Below are positions 25,099 to 34,890 of a stretch of 64,000 bases of DNA, one piece after another; positions within the stretch are counted from its first letter, which is position 1, and every line of letters begins with the position of its first letter. Origin of the DNA: a bacterium (lineage in GTDB: Bacteria; Margulisbacteria; Marinamargulisbacteria; JABIPA01); the NCBI GenBank assembly GCA_018698675.1, contig JABIPA010000073.1, positions 43,251 to 107,250 on the forward strand, in the 5' to 3' direction. Made by a program: the position numbers and the translations under genes. The notes beneath the pieces are model-generated. The model was not told the DNA's origin and searched no databases. It saw nothing but the letters and a program-made list of their open reading frames with translations.

Positions 25099-25239
25099 TA
25101 ATAGCTCCTTGATACTTATTTGTTTCCCGAAAATGGAGTTTTTCAAACATTTTATTTTTCAAATATTAATTGAAATAGATAAAAAATAATCAATAGAAAC
25201 TTATTTATTATGTTGTTTGCGGTGCTAAACAAAGAGTGC

Positions 25240-25269
25240 TTGTCTGAAGGGAAAAATAACCTTTATAAT
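25240..25269 (+). promoter_or_regulatory. Sigma70 promoter for the fatty-acid oxidation cluster
   Basis: TTGTCT (25240-25245), 18-base spacer, perfect TATAAT (25264-25269), 24 bases before the ATG at 25294. Probably drives the small membrane protein and acyl-CoA synthetase. Confidence 0.6.
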
Positions 25270-25293
25270 AGGTATTGAATTCCGAATTCATTT

Positions 25294-25572
25294 ATGATTA
25301 AAAAAATAATATTTATAGAACCAACTAGTTTAGGAAAATTTTTGGCAATTTTGTTGTCATTTTTAACGTTTCTCATACTAGGACCTTTGATGGTACAGGC
25401 TGGTATTAATGGGGAATTTGATTTTAGGGCAGGCGTCCTGTATTTAATATTTTTATTAATTCAGCCATTTTTAGGTTTTTTTTTAGGGACTCTTATTGGA
25501 TACGTTTATAATTATTCGGCTAAGAAATTTGGGGGAATAGAAATTATTTTTGAAGAAACGAGCATAGAATGA
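25294..25572 (+). CDS. Small two-helix membrane protein
   Basis: 92 residues, family not recognised. Two long hydrophobic segments (about 17-36, AILLSFLTFLILGPLMV, and about 47-70, GVLYLIFLLIQPFLGFFLGTLIGYVYN) suggest an integral inner-membrane protein with both ends on one side. It overlaps the acyl-CoA synthetase by ATGA, so the two are translated together. A role in delivering fatty acid to the synthetase is possible, but rests on position only. There is no ribosome site, and a promoter lies close upstream. Confidence 0.75.
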   Translation: MIKKIIFIEPTSLGKFLAILLSFLTFLILGPLMVQAGINGEFDFRAGVLYLIFLLIQPFLGFFLGTLIGYVYNYSAKKFGGIEIIFEETSIE

Positions 25573-27371
25573 CTCCTTTTAACCATTTATTAGATATTGT
25601 TTTCAATAATTATCAAAAAAATGAGGATAGGCCTCTTTTATTTGATAAACACAGCGGTAGCTATCGAGGGATTACCTCTTCAGATTTAATTTCCAAGATT
25701 GCTTCTCTTTCAAACTGGCTCACTAGCCAGGGGGTTTTCAAAGGAACAAGATGTGCAATTTTATCTCAAAATCGACCAGAATGGGTTATCTCTGACTTTT
25801 CGATTTATTCGACTTGCTCAATATGTGTGCCTATTTACCCTACTTTATCTTCCTCTGAATCTATTTATATTTTAAAGCACAGCGAGTCTACAGTTTTGTT
25901 TGTGGATACAACCGAAAATTTAGAGAAAATTTTGGAAGAGTGCCAAGAACTAGATGCGTTAAAAGTTATCGTATGTTTCGACAATTATTCACATGTTAAT
26001 AAGGCAGAAGATATTGTAAGTCGCGCACCAATAAGCATTTTTTTCTGGGATTCAATTTTTGAGAAACTAGAGCCCAGTGACATAGCTATAGATACGTTAA
26101 AACAGAGAACGAGTAGGCTGAACAGAAAAGATATTGCAAGTATTGTTTATACATCTGGTACAACAGGACGACCCAAGGGCGTTGAATTAACTCACGGAAA
26201 CTTTTTGGCAAATGTCGAAGATGTAATGGCAGTTATACCATTATCTTCTATGGAAAAAGTTTTATCTTTTTTGCCACTATCCCATGTGTTTGAGAGAACT
26301 GCAGGGTATTATACGGTTTTGGCAGTGTGTGGACAGATATATTATGCCGAGAATATGGATACCGTTGGGGACAATATTAGAGAAGTGAAACCAACTGTAG
26401 TTGTAAGCGTCCCTAGACTTTACGAAAAGATTCAATCAAAAATTTTAAATGGCCTTTCGGGTTTGAAAGTTCCTATTTTTTACTGGGCCTTAAAGATAGG
26501 ACGACAATGGAATATCGATAAAAAACACGATTTATTTATGAAAATGAAGTTGGCAATTGCAGAGCGAGTAGTTTTTAAAAAAATAAGAAAAGGTACCGGC
26601 GGAAATTTAAGGTTTTTTGTTTCCGGAGGAGCGCCACTCGCAAAAGAGGTTGGTGAGTTTTTTCTTTCTCTTGGTATTTTAATTTTAGAAGGATATGGGA
26701 TGACAGAAACCTCTCCAGTCATATCATGCAATCGTCCTTCCGATTATAAAATGGGTTCAATAGGAAAGGCCTTGCCTCAGGTTCAGGTCAAACTCGCAGA
26801 TGATGGCGAATTGTTGGTGAAAGGGCCCAGTGTTATGAACAGGTACCTAAACGACGAAGATAAAACAAACGAAGTTCTTCAGCTTGATGGATGGCTTCAT
26901 ACAGGTGATATTGCGGAAATTGATGAAGATGATTTTATACGAATTATCGATAGAAAAAAGGAACTTATTGTCCTTTCAAACGGGAAAAATATTCCACCAA
27001 TGAAAATCGAAAGTGAAGTGACTTTAAGTAGATACATCAATCAAGTGATAGTAGTAGGAGAGAAGCGAAACTTTTTGTCTGCCTTAATTGTCCCCAATTT
27101 TGAAAAACTAGAAGAAATATCTAAAAAAATAGAGGTCCCATTTACAACGCTTGCGGAGTTTATTGCGGACAAAAATGTGATCAAATTTTATTCGGACGCA
27201 ATTGAAAAAAGGCAACAAAACTTTTCTCATTTCGAAAAAATAAAGAAATTTAAGTTATTGGAGAAAGAATTCACTCAAGAAGATGGTGACCTAACACCGA
27301 CATTGAAGCTTAAAAGAAAGAAAATAGTTCAGAAATATGGAGATGACATAAACTCACTTTATTCGTGTTGA
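25569..27371 (+). CDS. fadD: Long-chain fatty acid-CoA ligase (AMP-binding enzyme)
   Basis: 600 residues. An adenylate-forming enzyme: P-loop YTSGTTGRPKGVELTH (about 197-212), LPLSHVFERT, GYGMTETSPVISCN (A5 motif), GWLHTGDIAEID and RIIDRKKELIVLSNGKNIPP (A7/A8 hinge) typical of the FadD15/ACSL branch. It activates free fatty acids with ATP and CoA, feeding the beta-oxidation genes that follow. The C-terminal catalytic lysine sits in LTPTLKLKRKKI. It begins by overlapping a small membrane protein and is 62 bases before the thiolase. Confidence 0.93.
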   Translation: MTPFNHLLDIVFNNYQKNEDRPLLFDKHSGSYRGITSSDLISKIASLSNWLTSQGVFKGTRCAILSQNRPEWVISDFSIYSTCSICVPIYPTLSSSESIYILKHSESTVLFVDTTENLEKILEECQELDALKVIVCFDNYSHVNKAEDIVSRAPISIFFWDSIFEKLEPSDIAIDTLKQRTSRLNRKDIASIVYTSGTTGRPKGVELTHGNFLANVEDVMAVIPLSSMEKVLSFLPLSHVFERTAGYYTVLAVCGQIYYAENMDTVGDNIREVKPTVVVSVPRLYEKIQSKILNGLSGLKVPIFYWALKIGRQWNIDKKHDLFMKMKLAIAERVVFKKIRKGTGGNLRFFVSGGAPLAKEVGEFFLSLGILILEGYGMTETSPVISCNRPSDYKMGSIGKALPQVQVKLADDGELLVKGPSVMNRYLNDEDKTNEVLQLDGWLHTGDIAEIDEDDFIRIIDRKKELIVLSNGKNIPPMKIESEVTLSRYINQVIVVGEKRNFLSALIVPNFEKLEEISKKIEVPFTTLAEFIADKNVIKFYSDAIEKRQQNFSHFEKIKKFKLLEKEFTQEDGDLTPTLKLKRKKIVQKYGDDINSLYSC

Positions 27372-27433
27372 GCAATGCGGGTTAAACGAGGCGAAATTAA
27401 TTGTTCGGTTAAAAATAAGTTCGGAGGAAGTAA

Positions 27434-28723
27434 ATGAAAGAACGAATAGCAATTATTGATGGGATAAGAACTCCTCAAGCAAAGGCAGGTGAGCATCTTA
27501 AATCCGTTTCGGCGGACGATTTAGGAGCCGTTGCCTTAAAAGAACTTTTAGCTAGAACTGAATTCCCGAAAGAGAACATAGATGAGGTAATAATTGGGAA
27601 TGTCGCTCAGCCAGCAAATGCAGCAAACATTAGTAGGGTTATTGCCTTGAAGTCTGGATTTGCGAATGATATTTCGGCTTTAACGGTTCATAGGAATTGT
27701 GCATCTGGAATGGAATCTGTCACCTCGGCAGCATGTAAAATATTAGCAGGACAAGGGAATATTATTGTCGCTGGTGGGACGGAATCAATGTCTCATATTC
27801 CATTATTATACGGAAAGAAAATGACAGCGTTTTTTGAACAAATGATGAGGGCAAGAACGTTAAAACAAAAATTGTCTATTTTATCTAGTTTTAGATTATC
27901 TTTTTTGAAGCCAGTTATAGGTGTTGTCGAAGGACTTACCGATCCAGTCTGTGGATTGATTATGGGATTAACTGCCGAAAATTTGGCTCGAGAATTTAAA
28001 ATTAGTCGCGAGGCCCAAGATGAATATGCGTTAAACAGTCATTTGAAAGCATTAGCCGCAATAAAGAGTGGCCGATTGGCCGAAGAAATAGTTCCGTTAC
28101 CGCTTCAACCAAAATATGACAGTGTCTTAAAAGATGACCAAGGTCCAAGAGAAGGTCAGTCTTTGAAAGCGTTGGCAAAACTAAGACCCTTTTTTGACAG
28201 AAAAGCAGGAACAGTTACAGTTGGAAATGCATGTCCGTTAACGGACGGTGCTGCTATGACATTATTAATGTCCGAATCTCGAGCAAAAGAAATAGGATTA
28301 ACGCCAATGGGATATTTAAAAGCGTTTTCGTATGCGGGACTAGAGCCAGAGCGAATGGGATTGGGCCCAGTATATGCAACCTCAAAATTACTTGATCAAA
28401 CAGGCTTTACGATGAAAGATTTTGATTTGGTGGAGTTAAATGAAGCATTTGCAGCACAAGTGATAGGAAATGAATGTGCGTTTAGATCCGATGCCTTTTC
28501 TTCAACGTTTTTAGGGAAAGACAAAGCCTTGGGAGAAATTGACCCATCTATATTGAACGTAAACGGGGGCGCGATTGCACTCGGTCATCCGGTTGGAACA
28601 ACAGGAACTCGTTTGATAATAACCATCTTAAAAGAGTTGAAGCGTCGTAATAAACAAAGAGGTTTGGCGACCCTTTGTATTGGAGGCGGCCAAGGTGCTG
28701 CCTTAGCTTTGGAGGTTGAATAG
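27434..28723 (+). CDS. fadI: 3-ketoacyl-CoA thiolase (FadI/FadA type)
   Basis: 429 residues with GGAGG before the ATG. Catalytic residues are visible: nucleophile in HRNCASGMES (about residue 90), His in GGAIALGHPVGTTGTR and the second Cys in LCIGGGQGAA. It cleaves 3-ketoacyl-CoA to acetyl-CoA and a shortened acyl-CoA, the last step of each beta-oxidation round. Length and insertions (a long segment near 125-180 with MMRARTLKQK) fit the FadI/trifunctional beta-subunit type better than FadA. It overlaps the hydratase/dehydrogenase gene by one base, the usual partner order. Confidence 0.93.
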   Translation: MKERIAIIDGIRTPQAKAGEHLKSVSADDLGAVALKELLARTEFPKENIDEVIIGNVAQPANAANISRVIALKSGFANDISALTVHRNCASGMESVTSAACKILAGQGNIIVAGGTESMSHIPLLYGKKMTAFFEQMMRARTLKQKLSILSSFRLSFLKPVIGVVEGLTDPVCGLIMGLTAENLAREFKISREAQDEYALNSHLKALAAIKSGRLAEEIVPLPLQPKYDSVLKDDQGPREGQSLKALAKLRPFFDRKAGTVTVGNACPLTDGAAMTLLMSESRAKEIGLTPMGYLKAFSYAGLEPERMGLGPVYATSKLLDQTGFTMKDFDLVELNEAFAAQVIGNECAFRSDAFSSTFLGKDKALGEIDPSILNVNGGAIALGHPVGTTGTRLIITILKELKRRNKQRGLATLCIGGGQGAALALEVE

Positions 28724-30843
28724 TGAAAACAACTAATTTTTCTTTAACTACGAAAAATGGCATTGGTCGATTAATATTTGATTTAGACGGCGAAAAAGCT
28801 AACAAACTTACAACTCCTGTGATGAAAGAATTAAGTAAATTATTGGATGAATTGAAGCATAAAAGAGAGATAAAAGTACTCGTTTTTTGTAGTGCCAAAA
28901 AAGATATATTTATTGCGGGTGCTGATATCCGAGAAATTCAAGATATATCAGACCCTTCTGAAGGCGAGAATAAGGCTTTAATGGGGCAGGCTGTTTTAAA
29001 TAAAATTGAGGAACTACCGTTTCCAACAATCTCAGCTATTGATGGAGCTGCTTTAGGAGGCGGATGTGAATTCGCATTAGCCTGTACATTTAGAATTTCG
29101 TCAGACAACCCAAAAACTCAGTTAGGTCTTCCTGAAGTTAGCTTAGGAATTATCCCTGGGTTTGGTGGAACGCAGCGCTTACCAAGACTTATTGGTGTGA
29201 GTAAGGCAATGCCATTGATATTGACCAGCAAAGCCGTTAACCATAAGAAAGCGGAAAAAATTGGGTTGATAGATGCGTTTTATTCGCAAGCGTTTTTTGA
29301 CGAAGGCATTGAGAGTTTTGCAAATTCGATAATAGATGGGGAGTCTGAAACACGAATTGAAAAAAGGAAAAAGAAACAGTCATTTCTAATTGATAATACG
29401 CCTTTTGGACGAGCAATTGTGTATAAAAAGTCCCAGACCTCTGTTTTAAAGACGACAAAAGGTCATTTTCCGGCTCCGTTAAAAGCAATTAAAGCGGTGA
29501 AGTATGGACTGAAAAAGTCCTTGGAAAAGGGGCTTATTTTAGAAGCTCAATATTTTTCAGATTTGGTTGTTACGGATGTCTGTAAAAATTTGATTCAGTT
29601 GTTTTTTACTGGAGAAGAGTTGAAAAAGTTTTCTGGCGTAAGAGATCAATCATTGAATGACTCTGTACAATTTAAAAATGGTGGAGTTCTTGGTGCTGGA
29701 TTGATGGGAGGCGGAATAGCTTGGTTATTAAGTTATAGAGGACTAAATGTTCGATTAAAAGATATTGGATGGGATGCTGTTGCAAAAGCATTTCATACTG
29801 CCGATAAAATCTACGGACAGCTGGTTAAAAAACGTCGTATAAAAAGAATAATGAAATCCGTATACATGAATCGGTTATCGGCAACAACTACTAGCTCAGG
29901 ATTTTACCATTCTGACATTATCGTTGAGGCTGTTGTTGAAAATTTAGATATTAAAAAAAGTGTTTATGCAGAACTTGAGCCTCGAGTAAAACCGACTGCC
30001 ATTATTGCATCAAATACCTCTGCTCTTGATATCACTGAACTTGCTACTGAATTGAAAAATCCAGAACGGTTTATAGGAATGCATTTTTTTAGTCCTGTAA
30101 ACAAAATGCCGCTTGTAGAAATTATTCCTGGAGAAAAGACATCCGATCAAACAGTGATGGAAGCGGTTGCCTTTGTTAAGCAATTGAAAAAAACGCCGAT
30201 TGTTGTCGCGAACTGTCCTGGGTTTTTAATCAACCGGATATTAATTCCGTATGTTACAGAAGCGATTAAAATGGTTTCAGAAGGTGTGAGTATTAAGCAG
30301 ATTGACAGCGTTGCCGTTAAATTTGGGATGCCTCTTGGTCCTCTCGAATTAGCAGATGAAGTGGGGTTAGACGTCGGGTATAAAGTTGCAAAAATTTTAG
30401 AAGCCGGATATGGGGACCGAATGAAAGTCGATTCTTTTTTTGAATCTATTAATAATAAGAAGGATTTATTAGGCAAAAAATCGGGAAAAGGGTTTTATCT
30501 TCACAATAGTGCTAAGAAAGAAGCGAACCTCGACATTGGGCCTGATAAAAAAAGTAATTGTTCAGTTTCAGAAATCGAAGAACGGTTGCTTTTCATAATG
30601 ATTAACGAAGCAGCAAGGTGTATCGACGAAGGTGTTGTTGATAATCCACGGTTTCTAGACATGGCGATGTTAATGGGCACAGGGTTTCCAGTGTTTAGAG
30701 GAGGCCTTTGTAAGTATGCGGACACATTGGGAGTTTCTCTAATTGTGGATAGACTGGCCTCATTAAAGGAAACGTGTGGTAGTCGATTTGACCCTGCTGA
30801 TTTATTGGTAACGTATAGAGACGAACGTAAAAGCTTTTATTAG
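28723..30843 (+). CDS. fadJ: Bifunctional enoyl-CoA hydratase / 3-hydroxyacyl-CoA dehydrogenase (FadJ/FadB)
   Basis: 706 residues from GTG. N-terminal crotonase domain (about 1-290): IFIAGADIREI oxyanion hole, ALGGGCEFALAC and GLPEVSLGIIPGFGGTQRLPR with both catalytic glutamates. C-terminal NAD domain (about 320-510): GVLGAGLMGGGIAW, ASNTSALDITELA, GMHFFSPVNKMPLVEII with the catalytic His, then the dehydrogenase C-domain (about 510-700). It hydrates enoyl-CoA and oxidises 3-hydroxyacyl-CoA. Together with the thiolase it would form the trifunctional alpha/beta complex. Co-translated with fadI. Confidence 0.94.
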   Translation: MKTTNFSLTTKNGIGRLIFDLDGEKANKLTTPVMKELSKLLDELKHKREIKVLVFCSAKKDIFIAGADIREIQDISDPSEGENKALMGQAVLNKIEELPFPTISAIDGAALGGGCEFALACTFRISSDNPKTQLGLPEVSLGIIPGFGGTQRLPRLIGVSKAMPLILTSKAVNHKKAEKIGLIDAFYSQAFFDEGIESFANSIIDGESETRIEKRKKKQSFLIDNTPFGRAIVYKKSQTSVLKTTKGHFPAPLKAIKAVKYGLKKSLEKGLILEAQYFSDLVVTDVCKNLIQLFFTGEELKKFSGVRDQSLNDSVQFKNGGVLGAGLMGGGIAWLLSYRGLNVRLKDIGWDAVAKAFHTADKIYGQLVKKRRIKRIMKSVYMNRLSATTTSSGFYHSDIIVEAVVENLDIKKSVYAELEPRVKPTAIIASNTSALDITELATELKNPERFIGMHFFSPVNKMPLVEIIPGEKTSDQTVMEAVAFVKQLKKTPIVVANCPGFLINRILIPYVTEAIKMVSEGVSIKQIDSVAVKFGMPLGPLELADEVGLDVGYKVAKILEAGYGDRMKVDSFFESINNKKDLLGKKSGKGFYLHNSAKKEANLDIGPDKKSNCSVSEIEERLLFIMINEAARCIDEGVVDNPRFLDMAMLMGTGFPVFRGGLCKYADTLGVSLIVDRLASLKETCGSRFDPADLLVTYRDERKSFY

Positions 30844-30904
30844 GCGTGTTTAGACAAGTTGGCGCGTGGGTATAAGTAAGTAAAAATAATCAGGAGGATC
30901 CCCT

Positions 30905-32779
30905 TTGAAAATATCAGATAATCTCGAGAAACAGGCTGCGTTGGATTTAGCGGAGGATTCAAGAGAAGAAGAATGGAAGTTTGAAAGTTTTGTTGGCGAA
31001 TTATTTAAAGGTAATTTCAGATGGGATTTAGTTCATCCCTATCGTGTACAAGCTGAATCAGATAAAACGATTGGGGATAAAGTTTGTTCTGAATTAGAGC
31101 TTGTATTAAAAGAACATCTTGATCCCGATGCTGTCGATAAAAATGAAGAGGTTCCAAAATCGGCGTTAGACGCATTGAAAAAACATGGCTATTTCGGAAT
31201 GAAAATTCCAAAGGAATATGGAGGCATGGGATTATCAGTCGTAAATTATACGAGAGCAATGGCATTAGTTGGAAGCTATTGTGGGTCAACTGCTGTTTGG
31301 TTGTCCGCACATCAAAGTATCGGTGTTCCTCAACCTCTAAAAATGTTTGGTACAAAAAGTCAAAAAGAAAAATATTTTCCTCAATTGGCGAAAGGTGCTG
31401 TATCCGCTTTCGCATTAACGGAACCAGATGTAGGATCTGATCCTGCAAAAATGACAACCACGGCTACTCCTGTAGATGACGGTGAAAATTATCTAATTAA
31501 CGGAGACAAATTATATATTACAAACGGTCCAGCAGCTGATTTGCTTATTGTTATGGCAATGACTCCCTCCATTATGGTTGCCGGAAAAGAACGAAAGCAA
31601 ATTACTGCTTTTATAGTGCCTACTGACGATCCAGGCTTCGAAGTTATTCATAAATGCTCGTTTATGGGTATAAGAGGGATAGAAAATGGATGGCTACGAT
31701 TTACCAATGTAAAAGTATCCAAAACAGATATTATTGGAGATATAGGAAAAGGTCTGAAAGTAGCATTGGCTACGCTAAATACGGGACGGTTAACCATTCC
31801 TGCAATTTCAACGGCTTCCGGTAAGGCGTGTATGGTAATGGTTAAACACTGGGCGAATGAGCGTGTGCAATGGGGAAACAAAATTGGAGAACATCAGGCC
31901 GTTCAAATTAAATTGGCAAAAATGGCTGCTGATACGTTTGCAATGGAAAGTATCTCGGAATTAACGGCTGTATGGGCCGATAATGAAAATGCGGACATTC
32001 GGCTAGAAGCAGCTATGGCAAAATATTTTGGGTCTGAAGTTTCTTGTGCTATTGCAGATGAAACGCTTCAAATTCGAGGAGGACGTGGTTTTGAAACAGC
32101 TGATTCTTTAAGAGCAAGAGGAGAATCTCCTTTTCCAGTTGAGAGAATGGTAAGAGATTTACGAATTAATCGAATAATTGAGGGCACAAGTGAAATAATG
32201 CAGCTGTTTATTGCAAGAGAGGCGATGGACGTTCACATAAAATTTATAATGGGAATATTAAGCCCTAAAAAAGGAGCCTCTTTATTGGGTGCTTTTTGGA
32301 AGGCAATAAAGTTTTATAGTTTTTGGTATCCAAAGCAATGGATTCGTTTACCAAAATTATACAATGTTAGTGCATTATCTCGGGAAAACCGCTGTCATCT
32401 GACATATATTTCTAAAACGAGTAAAAAATTGGCACGGTCTTTGTTTCATACGATGGGCAAATATCAGACGAAGCTGGAAAAAGAACAAATGATTTTGGCA
32501 AAGTTTGTTGATATTGGAACAGATTTATTTGCAATGTCAGCAAGTTTAGCACATGCAGAATATTTGCTTTCTCAAGACAATGCCGATAAAAATATTCAAA
32601 ACGTTGTGAATCTTTTTTGTACACAGGCAAGGCACCGTATTAAATCAAATTTTAAATTGGTATCGAAAAAGGATCGTAAATTGATAAAATCTGTTAGCGA
32701 ATGGCTGGTGGACGGAGATATATCAGCACGAACGCAAGGAATCGTTCAACCTGAAATTGTTAATCAAAAGAATGGCTAA
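30905..32779 (+). CDS. Acyl-CoA dehydrogenase, VLCAD/ACAD9-like with C-terminal extension
   Basis: 624 residues from TTG 30905, set by a perfect AGGAGG 7 bases upstream. ACAD core about 60-450: YFGMKIPKEYGGMGLS, AFALTEPDVGSDPAKM, YITNGPAADLLIV, LQIRGGRGFE, and the catalytic Glu region RIIEGTSEIMQLFIAREAMD. A helical C-terminal extension (about 460-620) is like that of VLCAD/ACAD9, which are membrane-bound and act on long chains. It catalyses the first oxidation step of beta-oxidation with FAD, completing the pathway encoded just upstream. Its stop overlaps the start of the next gene. Confidence 0.92.
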   Translation: MKISDNLEKQAALDLAEDSREEEWKFESFVGELFKGNFRWDLVHPYRVQAESDKTIGDKVCSELELVLKEHLDPDAVDKNEEVPKSALDALKKHGYFGMKIPKEYGGMGLSVVNYTRAMALVGSYCGSTAVWLSAHQSIGVPQPLKMFGTKSQKEKYFPQLAKGAVSAFALTEPDVGSDPAKMTTTATPVDDGENYLINGDKLYITNGPAADLLIVMAMTPSIMVAGKERKQITAFIVPTDDPGFEVIHKCSFMGIRGIENGWLRFTNVKVSKTDIIGDIGKGLKVALATLNTGRLTIPAISTASGKACMVMVKHWANERVQWGNKIGEHQAVQIKLAKMAADTFAMESISELTAVWADNENADIRLEAAMAKYFGSEVSCAIADETLQIRGGRGFETADSLRARGESPFPVERMVRDLRINRIIEGTSEIMQLFIAREAMDVHIKFIMGILSPKKGASLLGAFWKAIKFYSFWYPKQWIRLPKLYNVSALSRENRCHLTYISKTSKKLARSLFHTMGKYQTKLEKEQMILAKFVDIGTDLFAMSASLAHAEYLLSQDNADKNIQNVVNLFCTQARHRIKSNFKLVSKKDRKLIKSVSEWLVDGDISARTQGIVQPEIVNQKNG

Positions 32780-33920
32780 TGATGTTGTAAGAAAAGCTTA
32801 CGATATGGCCGTAATAACTCTTCGAAATCGGTATGATTTTAAGGGTATATTGGCTGGGAAACACCATTTTTCCGATTTATGGGCACGTGATTGTTGTTTT
32901 GCGGCGATGGGAAGCCTTAGTATCGGAGATTCTGATATTGTTGAAAGAAGTTTAGATACATTGTTTTCGAATATAAGTTCGGATGGGCAAGTTCCGCTGC
33001 GAGTTGGGCAGAAACATTTTATGTTGAAATACTTATTTAAAATGCAGGGGAACAATCAACCAAGGTATACGGAAGATAAAAATGTGTCTCTGTCAGTGGA
33101 TAACAATCCTTTATCTATTATTGTGGCAAGTAGGTATTATTTAGCATGTTCTAATTTGGATCAGGCTAGAAAAAAATATCCGATTATGAAAACTATTATT
33201 GACTGGCAATTTTCTCAAGATAAAGATAACGACGGTCTCATTGAAGAAGGCTATTATGCAGGATGGGCCGATAGTCTGAAAAAAAATGGGAACGTTTTTT
33301 ATACGAATGTTTTGCATTATAAGTCACTTGTTGAAATGTCTAAATTGGCAGAAGCATTAGGAAATGATGAAGAGAGTAAGGTGTATGGTGATTTATCGGA
33401 ATCTGTTCGGGTAACAATTCAAGAAAGGTTTTGGAACGGACAATATTTCGTTGATTGGATTGATTCAAAAAGGCACGATTTTTTTTCAACAGATGGAAAT
33501 ATGCTCGCTATTATATTTGGATTAGCGGACCAAAAACAGGGCGAACAAATCATGTCGTTTGTTCGCGAAAATAAGCTTAACCAAAAAGAAGGGGTGAAGA
33601 CCAACTGGCCCGTTTATCCGGATCGGCACGTTTACCCCCTATTTCGATTAATCAATATGAAAGATTATCATAATGGAATGGTATGGTTATGGTTGGGAGG
33701 TATTTATGCAATTGCATTGTCTACACTTGGCCTAAAAGAAGAAGCTGAGGAAACCATTAATAATATATCAGCCCAGATTATTAAATATAATGAAATTTAT
33801 GAAGTTTACAAAGATGGGAAACCTGTAAATAGATTGTTTTATAAAAGCGAAGATGGTTTCGCTTGGACATCTGGAATATTTGTTTGGGCATGTCATGAAG
33901 TCGGAGTAATTTCTCAATAA
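32772..33920 (+). CDS. (alpha/alpha)6-barrel glycoside-hydrolase-like protein (amylo-1,6-glucosidase / GH63-GH15-like)
   Basis: 382 residues from ATG 32772, overlapping the acyl-CoA dehydrogenase stop. Repeated aromatic helical hairpins and signatures such as HHFSDLWARDCCFAAMG, NNPLSIIVASRYYLA, DKDNDGLIEEGYYAGWADS, FWNGQYFVDW, TNWPVYP and HNGMVWLWLGG fit a six-hairpin glycosidase. The WARD motif and DGLIEE...WADS are typical of glycogen debranching and related alpha-glucosidases, where acidic residues in these loops are catalytic. The substrate is unknown, and there is no signal peptide, so it is probably a cytoplasmic enzyme on storage glucan or an oligosaccharide. Its pairing with beta-oxidation is unexplained. 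Confidence 0.7.
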   Translation: MANDVVRKAYDMAVITLRNRYDFKGILAGKHHFSDLWARDCCFAAMGSLSIGDSDIVERSLDTLFSNISSDGQVPLRVGQKHFMLKYLFKMQGNNQPRYTEDKNVSLSVDNNPLSIIVASRYYLACSNLDQARKKYPIMKTIIDWQFSQDKDNDGLIEEGYYAGWADSLKKNGNVFYTNVLHYKSLVEMSKLAEALGNDEESKVYGDLSESVRVTIQERFWNGQYFVDWIDSKRHDFFSTDGNMLAIIFGLADQKQGEQIMSFVRENKLNQKEGVKTNWPVYPDRHVYPLFRLINMKDYHNGMVWLWLGGIYAIALSTLGLKEEAEETINNISAQIIKYNEIYEVYKDGKPVNRLFYKSEDGFAWTSGIFVWACHEVGVISQ

Positions 33921-34003
33921 AAAAATATTCATCGATAGTGTGTTTTTCGGTATCTAATTTGATTCCCTTTTTCAAAAAATCTAATATAAAATTTAATAGA
34001 TTC

Positions 34004-34012
34004 TGCTATACT
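34004..34012 (+). promoter_or_regulatory. Extended -10 promoter before the small 34.1-kb gene
   Basis: TGCTATACT (TG at 34004, TATACT 34007-34012) without a clear -35, 72 bases upstream of ATG 34084. Confidence 0.45.
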
Positions 34013-34083
34013 AAATTTAGAGTCCCAAAAAAATAATATATCGTATTTAATTGCAAGTTTAATTGTTTGCTAAGGAGATCTTA

Positions 34084-34335
34084 ATGCTACCAAAAATTAA
34101 AAAAGGTGCCGATTCGCTGATGAAAATAGTGACTTATCTTGGTTTTGAGACTAACGAGAAAACAGGGGGATGCTTGCAAGGAAAGATGTCCGGAGCAAAG
34201 TTTAATAAATTTGGTGATTCTTTGTATATTATGAATTCTATAAAGGATAAGGACGTTGTTTTTCACAACAGTTTTTTGTTTTTAAAAACATTGAAAGAGA
34301 CAGAACGTCATTTAAAATTAAAGTTATTTGGGTAA
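34084..34335 (+). CDS. Small basic protein of unknown function
   Basis: 83 residues from ATG 34084, chosen because AAGGAG lies 7 bases upstream (a start at 34063 is less likely). No family recognised. It is lysine-rich (MLPKIKKGADSLMKIV...ERHLKLKLFG) with alternating strand-like stretches and no signal peptide or membrane segment. It has its own promoter and runs convergent to aroK, 5 bases from its end. It could be a cytoplasmic nucleic-acid-binding or phage-like small protein, but nothing specific is seen. Confidence 0.6.
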   Translation: MLPKIKKGADSLMKIVTYLGFETNEKTGGCLQGKMSGAKFNKFGDSLYIMNSIKDKDVVFHNSFLFLKTLKETERHLKLKLFG

Positions 34336-34340
34336 GTCCT

Positions 34341-34853
34341 TTAAGTTAAATCTTTAATAAATAATTCAAGTCTATGAACTGCATTATAAAAATTATAGGG
34401 ATGTCCAATTTCAAATACGCTATCGGCGTAAAGTGAATACAAAGAAAGTCTCTCTTGATTGATCTCTTCCACAGATTTATTTGCCAGCCCAATAACACCT
34501 CTATTGCCATAGTTTTCAATTCTACTTTTTATATTTTCAATAGAATCTTTAAGATATATAATATGAGAAATAGATTTAAGGTGATCCATCGCTTTTTTTG
34601 AATAAACGCAACTTCCTCCTGTTGCTATAAGGGTTGGGGTGTCAAACGATAAGCTACAAATAGTTCGTTCTTCTTCTTCAAGAAATTTTTCTTCGCCATT
34701 GTTCTTGATGAACAATGGAAAACTCATTTGAAGGTTATTTCTCAAAATTGTATCTGTATCAATTTGGTCGGATTGAAGTGTTTTGGAAACACTTTTTGAG
34801 AGGCTAGATTTACCGACTCCAGACATTCCGATTAAGGTTATATTTTGTTTCAT
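34341..34853 (-). CDS. aroK: Shikimate kinase
   Basis: 170 residues. P-loop GMSGVGKS (9-16), substrate/Mg motif IDTD (32-35), the ATGGSCVY shikimate-binding loop (usually GGG), and the lid arginine in NRGVIG (usually RPLL). It phosphorylates shikimate with ATP in the fifth step from DAHP toward chorismate. The lid motif is atypical and the overall identity to AroK is probably low, so another P-loop small-molecule kinase (for example gluconate kinase-like) is possible. Divergent from ridA with a short gap. Confidence 0.82.
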   Translation of the reverse strand: MKQNITLIGMSGVGKSSLSKSVSKTLQSDQIDTDTILRNNLQMSFPLFIKNNGEEKFLEEEERTICSLSFDTPTLIATGGSCVYSKKAMDHLKSISHIIYLKDSIENIKSRIENYGNRGVIGLANKSVEEINQERLSLYSLYADSVFEIGHPYNFYNAVHRLELFIKDLT

Positions 34854-34890
34854 ATTTACCTATTGTAAAATTATTTTAAGTTTTGTTCTA

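Noticed and set aside
31017..31457. 146-codon open frame on the minus strand
   Set aside because: It lies entirely inside the acyl-CoA dehydrogenase, whose catalytic motifs and AGGAGG site are clear; AT-rich genes often leave the other strand open.
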